The position numbers and the translations under genes were made by a program. A stretch of 64,000 nt of DNA from Isoetes taiwanensis (taxonomy: Eukaryota > Streptophyta > Lycopodiopsida > Isoetales > Isoetaceae). Positions 12,115 through 24,101 of this stretch are shown in pieces. The notes under the pieces were generated by a model. That model was given only the letters and a program-made list of their open reading frames with translations, had not been told where the DNA came from and did not search any database. Within the stretch, counting starts at the first letter, position 1. Each line of letters opens with the position of its first letter. The stretch is taken from NCBI GenBank assembly GCA_021234155.1, contig JAJEKV010000033.1:1-64000 (forward strand), in the 5' to 3' direction.

Positions 12115-12636
12115 GTGACACGTATATGTTTGAGGCTATTTTGCTATGTGCTGAGGATGCCGTCAAATAATGGAAAATGGTGTTTCTTTGAGAGCAAGCA
12201 AGCCACCTTGGCAAAATCCCAGTTGATCCGCATCGAGTCCATGGCTCCTAAGGACAGCTTCTTCAAGGGCTTCTTCGGCTTCTGTGGTGGTTCTTCAAGG
12301 ACTCTAGCTTCTTCTTCTATGGCGCATCTGGAGCAGGTAAAGAGCCCTGATTGTAGAATAAAACATAATGGAATCGCATTTAGGGTTGTTGGGGTTACTT
12401 GCTACACCATTCAATTCTTTGGTTGCAATAATGTGGAGCATAATGGCATTCCTCAAAAGAATCGATTCAATGCGGATTTGGGATTTTTGTTGCTTCCCAT
12501 TTCTTGCTCAAGTAAGCAATGTGCGGCAAATCGTGGTGAAGCTATTAATGTCCCTGTGGTCGACGATCATAGAAGCAGTTGTGCTTTGGGATTTGTCCGC
12601 TCGGACTATTTGCTTCCCGATTATGATAAAAAATGA
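12115..12636 (+). CDS. Hypothetical 173-codon ORF, unrecognised
   Basis: This is one of the longer plus-strand frames outside low-complexity DNA. The translation is Ser/Cys/Phe-rich in the middle (around SFFKGFFGFCGGSSRT, residues about 47-62) and ends YLLPDYDKK. I recognise no domain, signal peptide or membrane segment. A second ATG at 12,241 (MAPKDSFF) is a better-looking start than the first. CAG/GTAAAG at about 12,334-12,342 resembles a splice donor, so this may be an exon read through into an intron. It may equally be a chance frame. Confidence 0.2.
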   Translation: MTRICLRLFCYVLRMPSNNGKWCFFESKQATLAKSQLIRIESMAPKDSFFKGFFGFCGGSSRTLASSSMAHLEQVKSPDCRIKHNGIAFRVVGVTCYTIQFFGCNNVEHNGIPQKNRFNADLGFLLLPISCSSKQCAANRGEAINVPVVDDHRSSCALGFVRSDYLLPDYDKK

Positions 12637-12904
12637 TGATACGAAAAATGTTACTTAAATGCGTCTTTTAGGAAGTGGGATGATATAAAGATATGCAAGA
12701 ACGTAGGGACCCTATTTCTCAAAGTCCGATTGAGGGTTTCTTGGTTTAGATTTGTTCCTCTCCTTTCACTTCTTGCGTCCCTCAGAATGGAGGATGCATT
12801 CCCCTTCTTCTTGCAAGTGTGTAATCGGCCAGTGGCCCTCAGACCTTTTTTTGTCTTTTTTTTTCTTTTTACATATCTTGCTATGCTTTCTCTCTCCACC
12901 GTAG

Positions 12905-13310
12905 TAAAAGATGGTTGATGGAAATATTAAAAGACAAAGGCACAGTGGATTTTCGTGATGGAAATGTGTCTCACACTTAGACTTGATGATTCCCTCGACT
13001 TTTGGTCAATTTGCTCAAATTTACCGGGAATTTGATGGGAAAAATATGGAGTATTCTCGCCTTATTCATAGGAGGGTTTTTTATTCATATTATGCTAAGG
13101 AATATCTTGGATTATTTGAATCTTCATAAGTTGGGAAGAAACTTAATGTTTTTCATGAAATGTCTTCTCACGATACAACTAAAGATGGTCATGGAAATAT
13201 AGCAACATCTAAACACAAAGGCACAAAGGATTTTTTTTCGGGATGGAGAATTGTCTTACACTTGAGTTTATGATTCCCGGATTTTTAGTCAACTGCTGAA
13301 TATGTAGCAT
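12905..13310 (+). repeat. Diverged direct repeat of about 270 bp
   Basis: The block starting GATGGTTGATGGAAATATTA at 12,911 and containing CAAAGGCACAGTGGATTTT recurs from about 13,183 as GATGGTCATGGAAATATAG with CAAAGGCACAAAGGATTTT. The part at 13,003-13,143 also matches 15,882-15,992. No coding content is recognised. Confidence 0.55.
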
Positions 13311-15080
13311 TATAACAGGGGTTTTTTTTTTTCGCTTTTTGTACCGCTTTCTAAGGTTTTCATATGATTTGGTGGTCGATTCATCCGTGTGTACTAAATA
13401 GTATTTCTAGAGTGCACCTTTTCTTAGCCGCTGATTTTAGAAAAAAGGCAAATTCTGGGTGGAGGCTTTTTGGGGGTGTGCATTATTTTTAGGGTTTTTA
13501 GGTTTTTAGCTTGGTAAGTTTGGAAAAGGAGCTCGAGCATTTTTGGAAAGCAACAGGATTGGCGAGGCCGCAGGGAGCATGCTTGCAATCTTGAAGTAGT
13601 CGCCACTTCTTCGTAAACCATGGAGCGCCCTTGAAGCCATTCCCTCGTCAGATAATTAAGTTTTTGAACAATGGCGCATTTTGGGACAAAAAGCTGATTC
13701 CTTTGCATTTTCTTCAAGCCGCTTAGTGGAACCAAGACCAAGATCCACGCTTACTCCATTTGCGAGGGGGATTGGCTTCAGAGGATTTTTGTAATCACGG
13801 ATTTGCCTACAGATTGGCTTCTAAGGAAGGTTTGCAATCGCCGGATTTGAAATGTGATTGGCTCCACTCACGCCAAAATATGCATGGGGAAGTGCATTTT
13901 ATCCGAAAGAAAGGTAGCTCATGCATGTTCAAACGCTTTGTTAGTATAGAGAAAGAAATAATTCCTCGTACCTTGCTCCCCGCAGAGGTCAAAGATCCGA
14001 AAGGAAGAACCAGAGAAATCGAAAGTACCAAGGGAAGTTTTTGAGAAATCAAAACTCAATGGTTTGCCCATCCGATTCCCGTAATGTAGATGGGGAAAAC
14101 ACAAAATGGAAAGTAAGGTAGTTCAAGTCATTTTATAATCATTTGTTGTTTAAAGAAGGGAATAATTTGCAAAGATCATCACACCGCAGTCAACATACCA
14201 AAGGAAGAAGCACAGGCCGTGGCATCAGAGGATGTAATGGAGAAGTCCGAAATTAATTGTCAAACACGTACATCGAGTGTCAAGAGGAGGTGACCGAGAA
14301 ATCAACACTTAATTGCTTACCAATTCTCACGCCGCATATGCATGGGGAAGTGCATTATCGTAGCTCAAGAGCATTTTATGATTTAGTTTAAGCAAGGAAT
14401 AATTTCCATACCGCAGAAAATATACTAAGAGAAGCAAAATTTACATCGGAGCATCGCGAGAGGTAATTGAGAAGTCAAAGCTTAATTGTTTGCCACCGCC
14501 GCAATATGCATGGAAAAGTGCATTACCATCCGAAAGAAAGGTATTTCACGGCATTTCATGTCCGATAAGATAGTTCAAGGAACGAATAATTCTCGGCAGG
14601 TTTTTGCACTAGCAAGAGGGATTGGCTTCGCCGCAGGTGTTGGCCGGAATATAAAGCTTGGAAAAATCGGTTCCACAAGCAGCCTTGAATTGTAAAGGGA
14701 GAAACTTGTGTTGATCCATTTACAACCTAAGAACATGTAGCCCGAAATGAGATAATAGAAGGCAACTCGGGTACAATACTCATTTAGGTGCTTTGTTTGT
14801 TTTTTAAGACACCGCTTAACTTTTTAACTTTCACTATTGTCGAGTTGTATCCATTCAAATACTCCTGATGTCTACCATCATCCCAAAGGTCGACTTTTAC
14901 CCGGGCCTCAAAGGTATTTTGATTGAGCTTATGTGAGTTTCATTTTTAATCTTACTCACGCTTGTTCATTTTCAAAATGCTTCGCTTTGAGAAGATTAGA
15001 CACCCAACAAACCAAGCCTTTCCAAGAAGGGTGATCGTGGTGATCGATGTTAAAGATATAATTAGAAGTGATGGTGCGCT
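13311..15080 (+). repeat. Unassigned region with diverged internal repeats
   Basis: The phrase ATATGCATGGGGAAGTGCAT recurs in variant form at about 13,876, 14,333 and 14,506. GAGAAATCAAxACTxAATxG occurs at about 14,041, 14,300 and 14,470, and CATCCGAAAGAAAGGTA occurs twice. This points to three or more decayed copies of a unit of roughly 170-270 bp. Short frames on both strands (for example 13,424-13,741 minus and 13,760-14,044 plus) carry no recognised domain. Confidence 0.4.
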
Positions 15081-15084
15081 TATC

Positions 15085-15237
15085 ATAGTTTTATATACGA
15101 CATTACACCATAATGTTATTGCTATAAAAAGTGCCAAGATTGAATGGCCGATGAATGGCTTTTATTACTTTAACTTAGCCTCAGATCATAGTTTTATATA
15201 CGATTATACCATAATGTTATTGCTATGAAAAAAAGTG
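15085..15237 (+). repeat. 102-bp tandem duplication
   Basis: CATAGTTTTATATACGA followed by ACCATAATGTTATTGCTAT appears at about 15,086 and again at 15,187, with small differences. This is a simple local duplication in AT-rich DNA. Confidence 0.8.
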
Positions 15238-15487
15238 GTTCTGGTAAAAATCATGATGCCTAAAGCACAAGGCTCAAAATGACTTTAATTTTTTTGATGT
15301 GCTTGCTTATTATACATTGTATCTTAGGGCTTCATATTATTATTTGTTTTTTTTTCTTTATAATGCTACATATTGATATTGCTACATGTTTTACATCCGA
15401 CATATTATTAATTACAAAATATAACATCAACTCATCCAAGTTTGAAGTAACATTGTTTGTTTTAGCCCCAAGGGCAAAAAAAAATTT

Positions 15488-15886
15488 TAACCTATAACAA
15501 AACCATTACATTACACGCCTTTATATTAAATCCTTCAAACCCCCTTTGGTTTGGGTGCATATTCACACGGGGTGACTCGGGAATGAGAGCCCTTATAATT
15601 ATGTTTTGTACGCATAAAATCAACACCATATAATATAATGCCCGAAATCTTATAGTATTTTGCAACTCTTGTTATACAAAGATCGTGAATTTCATACATC
15701 CATACCCCACAAACGAGGAACTTTATGTACGGTGTAGATTAAGGAATTAGGGGTGAATATGCCTATCCAACAACTCTCGTTGTTCTGAGTCACCCCCGGT
15801 GAATATGCACCCAAACCAAAGGGGGGTTTGAAGGGGGTTTAATATAAAGACGGTAATGTAATGGTTTTTGTTATAGGTTTTGTCGC
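15488..15886. mobile_element. MITE-like element with long terminal inverted repeats
   Basis: The left end (about 15,489-15,580) reads AACCTATAACAAAACCATT, then TTTATATTAAA, CTTCAAACCCCCTTTGG and TTTGGGTGCATATTCAC. The right end (about 15,797-15,886) is the reverse complement of the same series, ending GTTATAGGTT. The arms are about 85-90 bases with few mismatches, around a core of about 220 bases with no coding capacity. This is the plan of a non-autonomous DNA transposon or foldback element. The target duplication is not clear (TT or none). A TIR-like fragment recurs at about 51,318-51,362. Confidence 0.75.
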
Positions 15887-17146
15887 TGAATTTGATAGGA
15901 AAAATGGGGTGTATGTCCTATTCACGTAAAGGTTTGATCATATTAAGGAATCCCTTTGGATTATTTGATCTTCATAAACTTGAAACGTAGTTATAGTAAT
16001 ATGTAAAGTTCGTGGTGCCAAATTTTGAAGTGCACGCGTGATCTCTTGGTTCCATAAAGCTAAAACAAACAAGACAACAAAACTAACAAAGAAAGGAAAA
16101 AAAAAGCTTACGCTTTGAAGAAGGACGCCGCCCATTAAGAGGTCAAAGCCACGCCTAAGCACCCATATAGCCGCAAAAACATACACCACGATCCCGCCTC
16201 GCTAACAAGACCGGTCACCGCTTCGCATACATTTCATATTTCATCCATAGGCTCAAGCTTTTCTTTGCACTTTTCATTTTCTACCTGAGTGAATGTATTT
16301 TTTATATCCGCAACGCGGCATGACAATAAGAAATTCTTTTCTATCTAAACATACTTTTTAGGGGAGTAAAATGCATTTAGATGTAGTACAAGCTTAGGGG
16401 AGATAAGATGTTCTCATAGGTGTGAGGAGCTCGACACTGCCTTGGCAAGTTTTGTTTTGAGCACGGCCCTAAGGAACTCTAGGAGCAAGTAGGAATTACC
16501 CCTACCTCTTCCCCCGAGATCCGGATCCATTTGGGCCGAGGAAGTCCGCTAGCAAAGCCCAGAGATAGCTAACCCCATAAATCTAGTAAACCCAAAGCCC
16601 ATCAACAATGGGCACCGTAACTAGTTATCAAAGAATTTTCTATTTACAAACTTAGTATCGACCTTTTTGCTAAAGATTTGCGCATCTAATCCCAAGGTTC
16701 AACTCCCCGCAGTTCTTTCAATCTCAAGGATGTCCGCACTGAGATCTATTCGACTTAGCACAAAATTTCTTTTTGCAAAATGGTTGGAGAAGAGAATGTT
16801 CATGCGTGTCACGGGCCGATAAATTTCTTTGTAATTATAATCCGCGACCAGATAACTATCTAGTGGATAATATTATCCACCATAATTGAACTAACTCGTG
16901 GTTATATTGTATTTCACATGTTGTGGTTTTAACACCACACTTTTCATAGTCTCTGATTCATACATAGAAAAAGAACCTAGTTTGACTTGATCATTGAGTT
17001 CTAATCACAAATACCACTCCAAACTTGATCACCTTGAACATGACAACTTTTGTGTGACTTATAATTTCGCCAAGCACTTTTAAGGTGGGGAGACTTGCTT
17101 CCAACATGTCATGTGTGTTGTCTTGATGTTGAGGACATCATCACTT
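15887..17146. other. Unassigned; possibly internal 3' region of an LTR element
   Basis: The first about 105 bases match 13,003-13,143. The remainder carries no recognised pol motif. Because 17,147-17,160 is a purine-rich tract directly followed by an LTR-like TGTGACGC, the sequence just upstream may be the 3' untranslated part of a decayed LTR retrotransposon. Confidence 0.35.
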
Positions 17147-17160
17147 TCAAGGTGGGAGAA

Positions 17161-18660
17161 TGTGACGCTCCACATATCTATAACCCTTTTGGGTATAAAT
17201 ACATGACACACTATGAATAATTAATGCACATCATTAATTATTAAGGTGGAAATCTAACCCCTAAACACTAATTCGAATTTAGGGCTTAACCTAATATTAA
17301 AAAGACCTAAATTAATTAGGGATAACTAATCTAGAGCTTCCACCTGGCCCAAATTGATTGGGCAAGGTAGACCTGCTAGCTTGGGTCCACCCCAATTTGG
17401 GGCTTCCACCCCAATTTGCCCCAAATCGATTTGGGGGGAATTGGTGGAGCAGAGTCAGCCGCCACCTTGGTTCCAAAATTTCAAAGAATGGAGAACCAGA
17501 GAGATAGCTATGATACCGGTTAGTTTTAGCATAGCTTGTATGCTTCTGACCCTTGTTTGAGTAGATGGATGATTAGATTCTATTCTATGTTCTACTTATG
17601 ATGATGATGATGGATGTTTGTATCTGATTCTGTTTTCTCTTTCTGTCATTTTGTGTTCTATTGGATTAAGGGGGGTAGAGACCTAAAGGCTATCTAGATT
17701 TAGTGATGCTCCTAGCTAGAACCCCTTAAATCCCATTAAATGCAGCCTGTGCACAAGAGCCCACCTGGCCGGGGATGCTATGATGTGATTCAGCACCAAA
17801 TAACGAGTATGATGGTGAATCGGGGGTGGGGTCTTGCCTAGCGCAGCTACAGGACTCCTACAGTGTGCTAGGCTTATAGCCGGTCACGGAAAGGGCCGTG
17901 TATGGGTCTGACACTTCCTGGGTCGCAGGTGTCGAGCCAATATTTCTTGAGCGCCTCGGCCGAACGGGCAGTGAGCTGGCCTTTAGATTTAGGGGAGTAA
18001 GCCGGCAGGAACACGAGGTCACCGAGGGGCACGCGCTCTCTAACACACCTGTGGATCCGCCGCGTGCTCTGGGAGGTGACGCCCGACCCCTCCTCATCGG
18101 ATGGGGAGATGTAACCCGAGTAGTTCCATAGGGTGATTCCATGGGATTATGCTCCTCGAAGGCTGCAATCATGCCATAGCATGTTCCAGCCTATCTGCAA
18201 AGTGTGCACAGGAGGGGCGGATGGAGTGGACTACCCTAGCCATTGTTCTATGCTAGCCAACGCCATTGTTATGATTCCGTCTGTTGTTATCTAGAGGCCT
18301 TGACCGCCGGGCTGATTCCCATGAGTCCGAAATGGGTAGAGCCCTTATTTATGATGCATTTCTTTGTTATGTTGGTATTTTGTTGTATTCATATTGATGA
18401 TGATGGGCCACCCTTCGTAGTGGTATACTATTTATTTGTATTGTTGCCAGGTGCTAACATGTATGTACGCTTCCGCTATATAGGATTCCCATAGAAGGCG
18501 GGGATTTAATGACACCTCCGCCGTCCTTCACCCGAACACTTGCCCATCACAAGTGGTCCGAGTCGACGGGAGGGCCTTTCTACCAAGGGAGTAGTCGCCA
18601 TGGAAGAGGGAATGTTCAGATTTATACGATGGGAGCATCGTGATAGGTTCGGGAGCATCA
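17161..18660 (+). repeat. LTR-like dispersed repeat, family A copy 2, with polypurine tract
   Basis: TGTGACGCTCC starts directly after TTCAAGGTGGGAGAA (17,146-17,160), a good polypurine-tract match, so this is probably the 3' LTR of a retrotransposon whose coding part is gone. A TATA-like GGGTATAAATAC lies at about 17,192. It aligns with 4,112-5,796 along most of its length and ends near GGGAGCATCA. Differences between the copies are concentrated in small C/G-rich insertions and deletions. No ORF is supported. Confidence 0.65.
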
Positions 18661-19507
18661 TAAGATCCATAGGAAACCATGTCAAGAAGAACATCTTATT
18701 TGCCGATGAAGAGCTTGCCAATATCTTATACCACATACAATAGAGTTCCCAAAGAACTTGAAGAACTTGTCCGAGGTGCTAGGTTCTAGAACATGAGAGG
18801 TGGAAGGGTGGTGGTGGTGGTTTTGGGGGGGAGGGGGGGGGGGGGGGGCTGTGGATGAACTAGAGCAAAGGATGGAGCCAGAGGTTGGATTTTATTTTGC
18901 ATGTGTTGGGGAGGGGGGGGAAGGGGCGGGGGCTTTTTTTTGGGGAGTGTGCAGGAATAGGTACAAAAAGGTAAGGAGGAGGAGGTGGTGGTGCATGAAT
19001 GAAGAGAGGATACCCATCGCCTAGAAGGGTGGACATCCACGAAAAGGGGGCCACTGCTTGATGCAATTGAGAATTAACAAACAATGGGAGATCCGCTGTT
19101 GTAGGGTGTATAAGCCATAATATCTCAGGCTATTCTGAGCGAAGCAAAACAGCCAAAGTGGATGAATCTCATGGATCAATTCTAACTCAAGAATATGATA
19201 TTGTTCCTTTTTATCGTAGTACATTTTTCTAAATCTTGCAAACTGGTCTTCTGTAAAAAGACTTTCAAAATGATATTATGTCACAAGAGAAAGCATTTGA
19301 AGACCATGTAGCAAAAGGAACCATTTTGGATAAGTCATCGACAAGTTAGCTGTAATATCCCAAAAGTTTTCTATAAGTTTGTTCCAGGCACATTCTAGAA
19401 GAGAAGGAGGTGAAGGAGGAGGAGCAACAATTTTTACGTCATGCAACTCTAAGAGAGAGAAAAGCATCTAGTGATCTTTTATAAGAGCACATAAAACAAT
19501 TAAGACC
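18661..19507. other. G-rich stretch and unassigned DNA
   Basis: The plus strand at 18,800-18,850 contains (GGT)n, then a run of about 16 G. At 18,906-18,945 there are further G runs (GGGGAGGGGGGG, GGGGCGGGGG, GGGGAG). Pro- and Gly-rich frames here are by-products. The rest, to 19,507, is unassigned. Confidence 0.6.
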
Positions 19508-19612
19508 TCTTTTTTTTTGAGAGATAAGTAAAGTAATTAAAAATGAATCGCTTGATTTATATCTTCCACGGAGATCAAATGGTCTATGGGACCCAATACA
19601 AGAAGAACACAA
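19508..19612 (-). mobile_element. LINE 3'-end remnant
   Basis: On the minus strand TTGGGTCCCATAGACCATTTG is followed by ATCTCCGTGG, an A/T-rich tail and finally AAAAAAAAAGAGG. This matches the 3' ends of the LINE copies at about 22,494-22,557 (plus) and 33,189-33,260 (minus), which carry GGGTCCCATAGGCC before their tails. Only the extreme 3' end is present, as expected for a 5'-truncated insertion. Confidence 0.5.
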
Positions 19613-20880
19613 AGGTCAAAGGGTCTAACTACACTCAAACTAATGCACGCGACTCTAGCTTGCCACTCTAACTAATACATGTAGAAACCCATGTGCCAAA
19701 GTATGTAATCGATATCCGCCTTCCAAACGAGGGGCTGATTTCGTAGTTAGTCGCGGTCAACGATTGCTTGTGCTTACTAAAAATATCACTTTAACACGCA
19801 GCTTCAATATACAAATTTTAGATTTTAAAGCATGTCTATTCTCCCGATTTGAATCCATTGATGCATGTCAATTGTTTGAGGCCTCAATAAAACAATGAGC
19901 AAGTAGTTAAGTAAGTTAAGGATAAGGTTAATGCCCTTTTTAATAAAGACCACCATCAGATAGAATTCTTATTTTCTTTGAATCAATCAAGGTATCAGAT
20001 TATCACTATTTAAGAATGTCAAAATAGGAACTTGTTTTTATGCTTATGTCATTGTCACCTGTAGCCATAGAGCACATCTTTTAATCTAAAAATCATGCGG
20101 ATTAACATTTAGCTAAGTACAATACACAAGATAGATAGATAAAAAAAAGAACTAGATATAATTTAGGTTCTAAAGCATGTATGCTCAAGCTATTATTAAG
20201 AATTGAATTGAATGAATTTTATCATCCACTGAGGCCAATTATGTGACAAATATTAATCAAGATCTTTTAGTTTATATAGAGAATAACATATAATCGTAAT
20301 TCACTATGGTCAAGGAAAAAATAGTCCTATATCATTTGGATTGGTGAGAGAAATCCCAGAGTCATTGGTTACATCAATGATTGAGTATTCAAGACATATG
20401 AGTTTTGACCACTTTGTAAAAAAAACATTGAGCTACCAGAGTCCATATCATTTGTATAATTAATTTTACAGTGAATAGTAGCCACTTTGGCTTCAATTTC
20501 CTCAATGTATTTGCTTTGCCTTTCCAAATTATCCTCCTTCACATGAAGGGAATGGTTTGAAGAACCCTCCTACAAAGATATTTTCATGTCTCTCATTTGA
20601 TGAAGTAGACTATTTTTCTTAGCAACTTTAGAATTGTGTAGAGTATTGGGCCAAGTTCTAATCCATGCTTTTGAGGACTTAAGATTGAAATAGAAGTTCT
20701 CCATGGAATTATGGTTCTCAACCCTTGGAACAAAAGGATAGAAGGTACTGTGTAGATTACAAAAGGATTCAGATTGAAGCAAACTAGCATTGCATTTAAA
20801 TGGATATAACACAAAGTATGTTTGGACCTAGTAGCTCTTGTGCAAGTGTTGGCACCTGTAGCTATAATATGACAGATTTA
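19613..20880. other. Unassigned intergenic DNA
   Basis: AT-rich sequence with no recognised gene, RNA or repeat on either strand. Short frames near 20,570-20,815 show no family motif. Confidence 0.4.
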
Positions 20881-22557
20881 TTTCCTTCATATTGTTGCTT
20901 CGTGGATTTTGCAAAGGCATTTGACACCGCGGCCTCTGAAAAAACTATGGGCAAGATTATGCATACCGGGGGTTCCTGTGAGATTTGCGTAACGCGCTGG
21001 TGCAAGCTTTATGAAAGATGCTCGGTCGGTTGCAACCGACAAGCCAACCATTTGATAGTAGTATCGGGGTTCGCCAGTGGATGCCCTCTCCCCAACATTG
21101 TTTGGGCTTTACATTGATCAATTGAGAGCCGGGCTTGTCGATAATGGGGGCTTACTGGGGCTCACCTTCTCTACCGATCATCAAGTAGTTAATATATGCC
21201 GATGATGTGGACCTCCTAGCTTACACACCAGCCAGACATGCAACGACATCTCGATGCCCTAGACACATTTTGTCAAGCGACCGATATGCCACAACTTGGC
21301 CAAGACTAAGGTGGTTTTCATATCATCTTCAATGACCGAGGATCCCTTCCTTCCATTACCGAGGGCGTAATGTGGAAGTAGCATCCACATACAAATATTT
21401 GGGAGTGGAGTTTCCGCCTACTATGCACCGGGACACATCCATACGGCTGGCCACGAAGTTACGCATGGCCGGAAAGCACTATATGCAATGCAAAACAATA
21501 GTCATAGAGCCGAGTTGTATAATTGGACCCATCACCACACCTGCTCAAAGTCTTAGTGGAGCCCGCCCCTTTATACGGGGTTGAAGTATGGGGCCCAAAG
21601 AGTATCCCTCGCTACTTGGAATGACTTGGAGCAAAAGTGCAAAAGCCTTCTTGGTACGAAAGCACTAGGGGTGAAGTCCACAAATCCCATATCAAATTCT
21701 ACCGCAGAAATGTGATTCTTGCCTCTTCGTGAGGGCGGCCCTTGATCGCCACATTGTCTATTTTCGTATGTTCTCAACATGGACGATGTGGCAATGGGGC
21801 CACAACGCCAAGGCCCCGCCCGGAGGGAAAAGAGAGCTCAATGGATGGCTAGATGGAATGTGCAGAGCACAGTGCATACATGTGCAAACAGAGGCGATCG
21901 CCATAGCTTGAGGGTAATATCTTGACGCTTTTTCATCGCAAGCTTTGGGATGCCAAAACCTGAACAGTCAAGACAAAGACACTACCAAATACCACATAAA
22001 TCCCACATTGGAACGAGGCCCACAATACTACCCGCCGCGCACCCACTTGCCCATGAAAAGACGCAGCACTCATTGCCTCCATTCGCGCATCGGCACATCA
22101 TCTTCGGTTGAGACAGCGCATGGATTGGTGAGCCACGCCAAGACAGCTCACAATGCCGCCAAATGGGAGTCATTGAGGATGAATCTCATACCCTTCAAAG
22201 TTGCCCAAAGATATGATCAACTCCACGCCGCTTATGCCGAAGTTGGTCGCCCGCCACCGCTACATGTGACATTGAGCACGCATCCGTGACGGATGCTAGG
22301 ATCATACCTTCAGAGGTCATGGACATGCGAGATCGCCTATGTCCTCGAACGACTTGACATGTACATACACATTTATTTCATGATGATGTATACTTGACGC
22401 TTTGACAAAGATTCTTATTATCGCCACGGTTTTTCCTCGAACCCCTTCTAAGCGGGGTTTTTAACCCGACAAGAATAAGTTTGTCACAAGGCCCTTCTGG
22501 GTCCCATAGGCCGATTGGTCTCAGTGGACGATAAAAAAACTATTCTATTCTATTCTT
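20881..22557 (+). pseudogene. LINE reverse transcriptase relic (copy A) with (CTATT)n tail
   Basis: The relic runs from the RT fingers to the element's 3' end, with frame changes throughout. CFVDFAKAFDTAA (about 20,899) carries the first catalytic-region Asp. IVVSGFASGCPL (about 21,055) matches the family's GVRQGCPLS. YADDVDLLAY (from 21,195) holds the catalytic YADD. ATSTYKYLGVEF-like sequence (about 21,375) is the RT thumb. Further C-terminal sequence shares QETxFLPLRAALDRHIVYF (about 21,725) with copy B at 33-34 kb. The 3' end is CTTCTGGGTCCCATAGGCC (about 22,493), ATAAAAAAA and a CTATT repeat ending about 22,557. The 5' part is missing. It cannot encode a protein as written. Confidence 0.85.
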
Positions 22558-24101
22558 CAAATTGAAGACTTGACACCACTTTTAGTTCACATTGTTGCAA
22601 AGATTATCTTCTAGCCACTTTTACATTTTATATTTGCAACTAAAATATATGGACCTTTACATTTGTAAGAGAACATTACAAGCCTTGTATCATTGTAGAA
22701 GTTAGTACATTTTTGGATCTAGAGGCAGATGATCACAGTGTCAGGCAATCCATAGATTGATATCACATTCTCATGAGAAAGACTCGCTATAGATGCACAC
22801 ACAACCAATCGAACAGAGAAGAACTCATAACTCACAACTCCAAAGAATGAGACAACTGTAATTGAAGATTCGGCTAAACATAATGTTTGTGAGAAGAAGG
22901 CGGTCACCGACCGAGTTGTTGAGAAATAACATCAGGAACGCCACCAATTAGTACCCTTGTTGCACCTCCTTGTCGAGCTGAATGAGTACCATATATCATA
23001 AGATCAAGGCCAATACAAGATAATGTAATATGCTAAAGAAGAACCTTTTGAATATAATGTGCAGGAGATGATGGGGAATGCCATTGACCCGAGGGTATGC
23101 ACAACCAAGAATGGAAAAGAAAAAAAAGAGAACGAAACAGTTGAAGTCAATGCGATGGTTATCAAAGAAACGCTTGGTCCACTGGGCTATGCTCGATATG
23201 ACAAGGTGTGGAAACACGATAGGATGTCGAAATTGAGGTCGACATTAAAGAATATGCAAATATACCCTCGAGGCACCGGATGACAACCCTCTGTGCACAG
23301 CACCTTGTTTCAATTTAGCATTTTTTTTCTCTATAGTTTTGTGATTTGCTTTTTCCTTCTTTTTTTTTATAATTTCCATGCACTTCTAATTGTGACATGT
23401 ATATTTAGCATCTTGAACTCTACTCGTCGAGAGCTTTGGAATGAGTGATCCACGGCAGTGCACCTCTAGGAATCTTCTAAGCATATTAAAGTCTTGAGGA
23501 GATCAACATCTGAGAGAATCGAAGGAAATATTTGGGGAATCTCAAAGAATCTATTAAAATCTTGGTAGATCGAAAGCAGTATTTAAGAAATCTAAGAGAA
23601 CCTTTGAAGGCATCACATACAATATAGTGAAAACTCCCAACACCAGATGAAGTGTAAGTCAACAGAGGAACACTCGAAGAGTGGAAACAAAAATGTCCAA
23701 AAATTGTTAAGCAACTATAGCTGAGATCAGATCCTAAGATGGAAAGCAAACGTTTCGAGGGTTTTATTTCAGATAAAATTCTGGAATCAGCGATTCTTCG
23801 AGATCTTCAATGGTATGTTGAAGGGCAATGTCCGGCGGTGGGTGCTATCTCAAAGCCGATGCCTTGGCCTTTTGTTTCCTTTGCCTTCAAAGACACGGCA
23901 AGCAACACAGAGAAACGACTCTTTTCTTATTTTGCCGAAAACTTTTGTGGCAAAAGTAAGTAACCAACAAAATGGCTGGACAATCGTTGAGTAAAATGCC
24001 TTATATATGTTTATATTGGACGCAGGAAAACTAAGACGATCAATAATAGTGGCGTGTAATTAGAAGGATTATAATAGCATCTACAAAAAAATTGCAACAA
24101 C
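22558..24101. other. Unassigned DNA downstream of the ABCG7-like gene
   Basis: No domain is recognised. Two short plus-strand frames, 23,059-23,283 (74 codons, Lys/Glu-rich) and 23,739-23,963 (74 codons), have no repeat character but also no recognisable family. They could be exons of an unknown gene or chance frames. Confidence 0.35.

Noticed and set aside
12115-12658. Confident protein-coding gene
   Set aside because: The frame has no recognised domain, and an overlapping frame of 96 codons exists in the same DNA; kept only as a low-confidence ORF.
18786-19040. Pro-rich and Gly-rich frames
   Set aside because: They are produced by G runs and (GGT)n on the plus strand.
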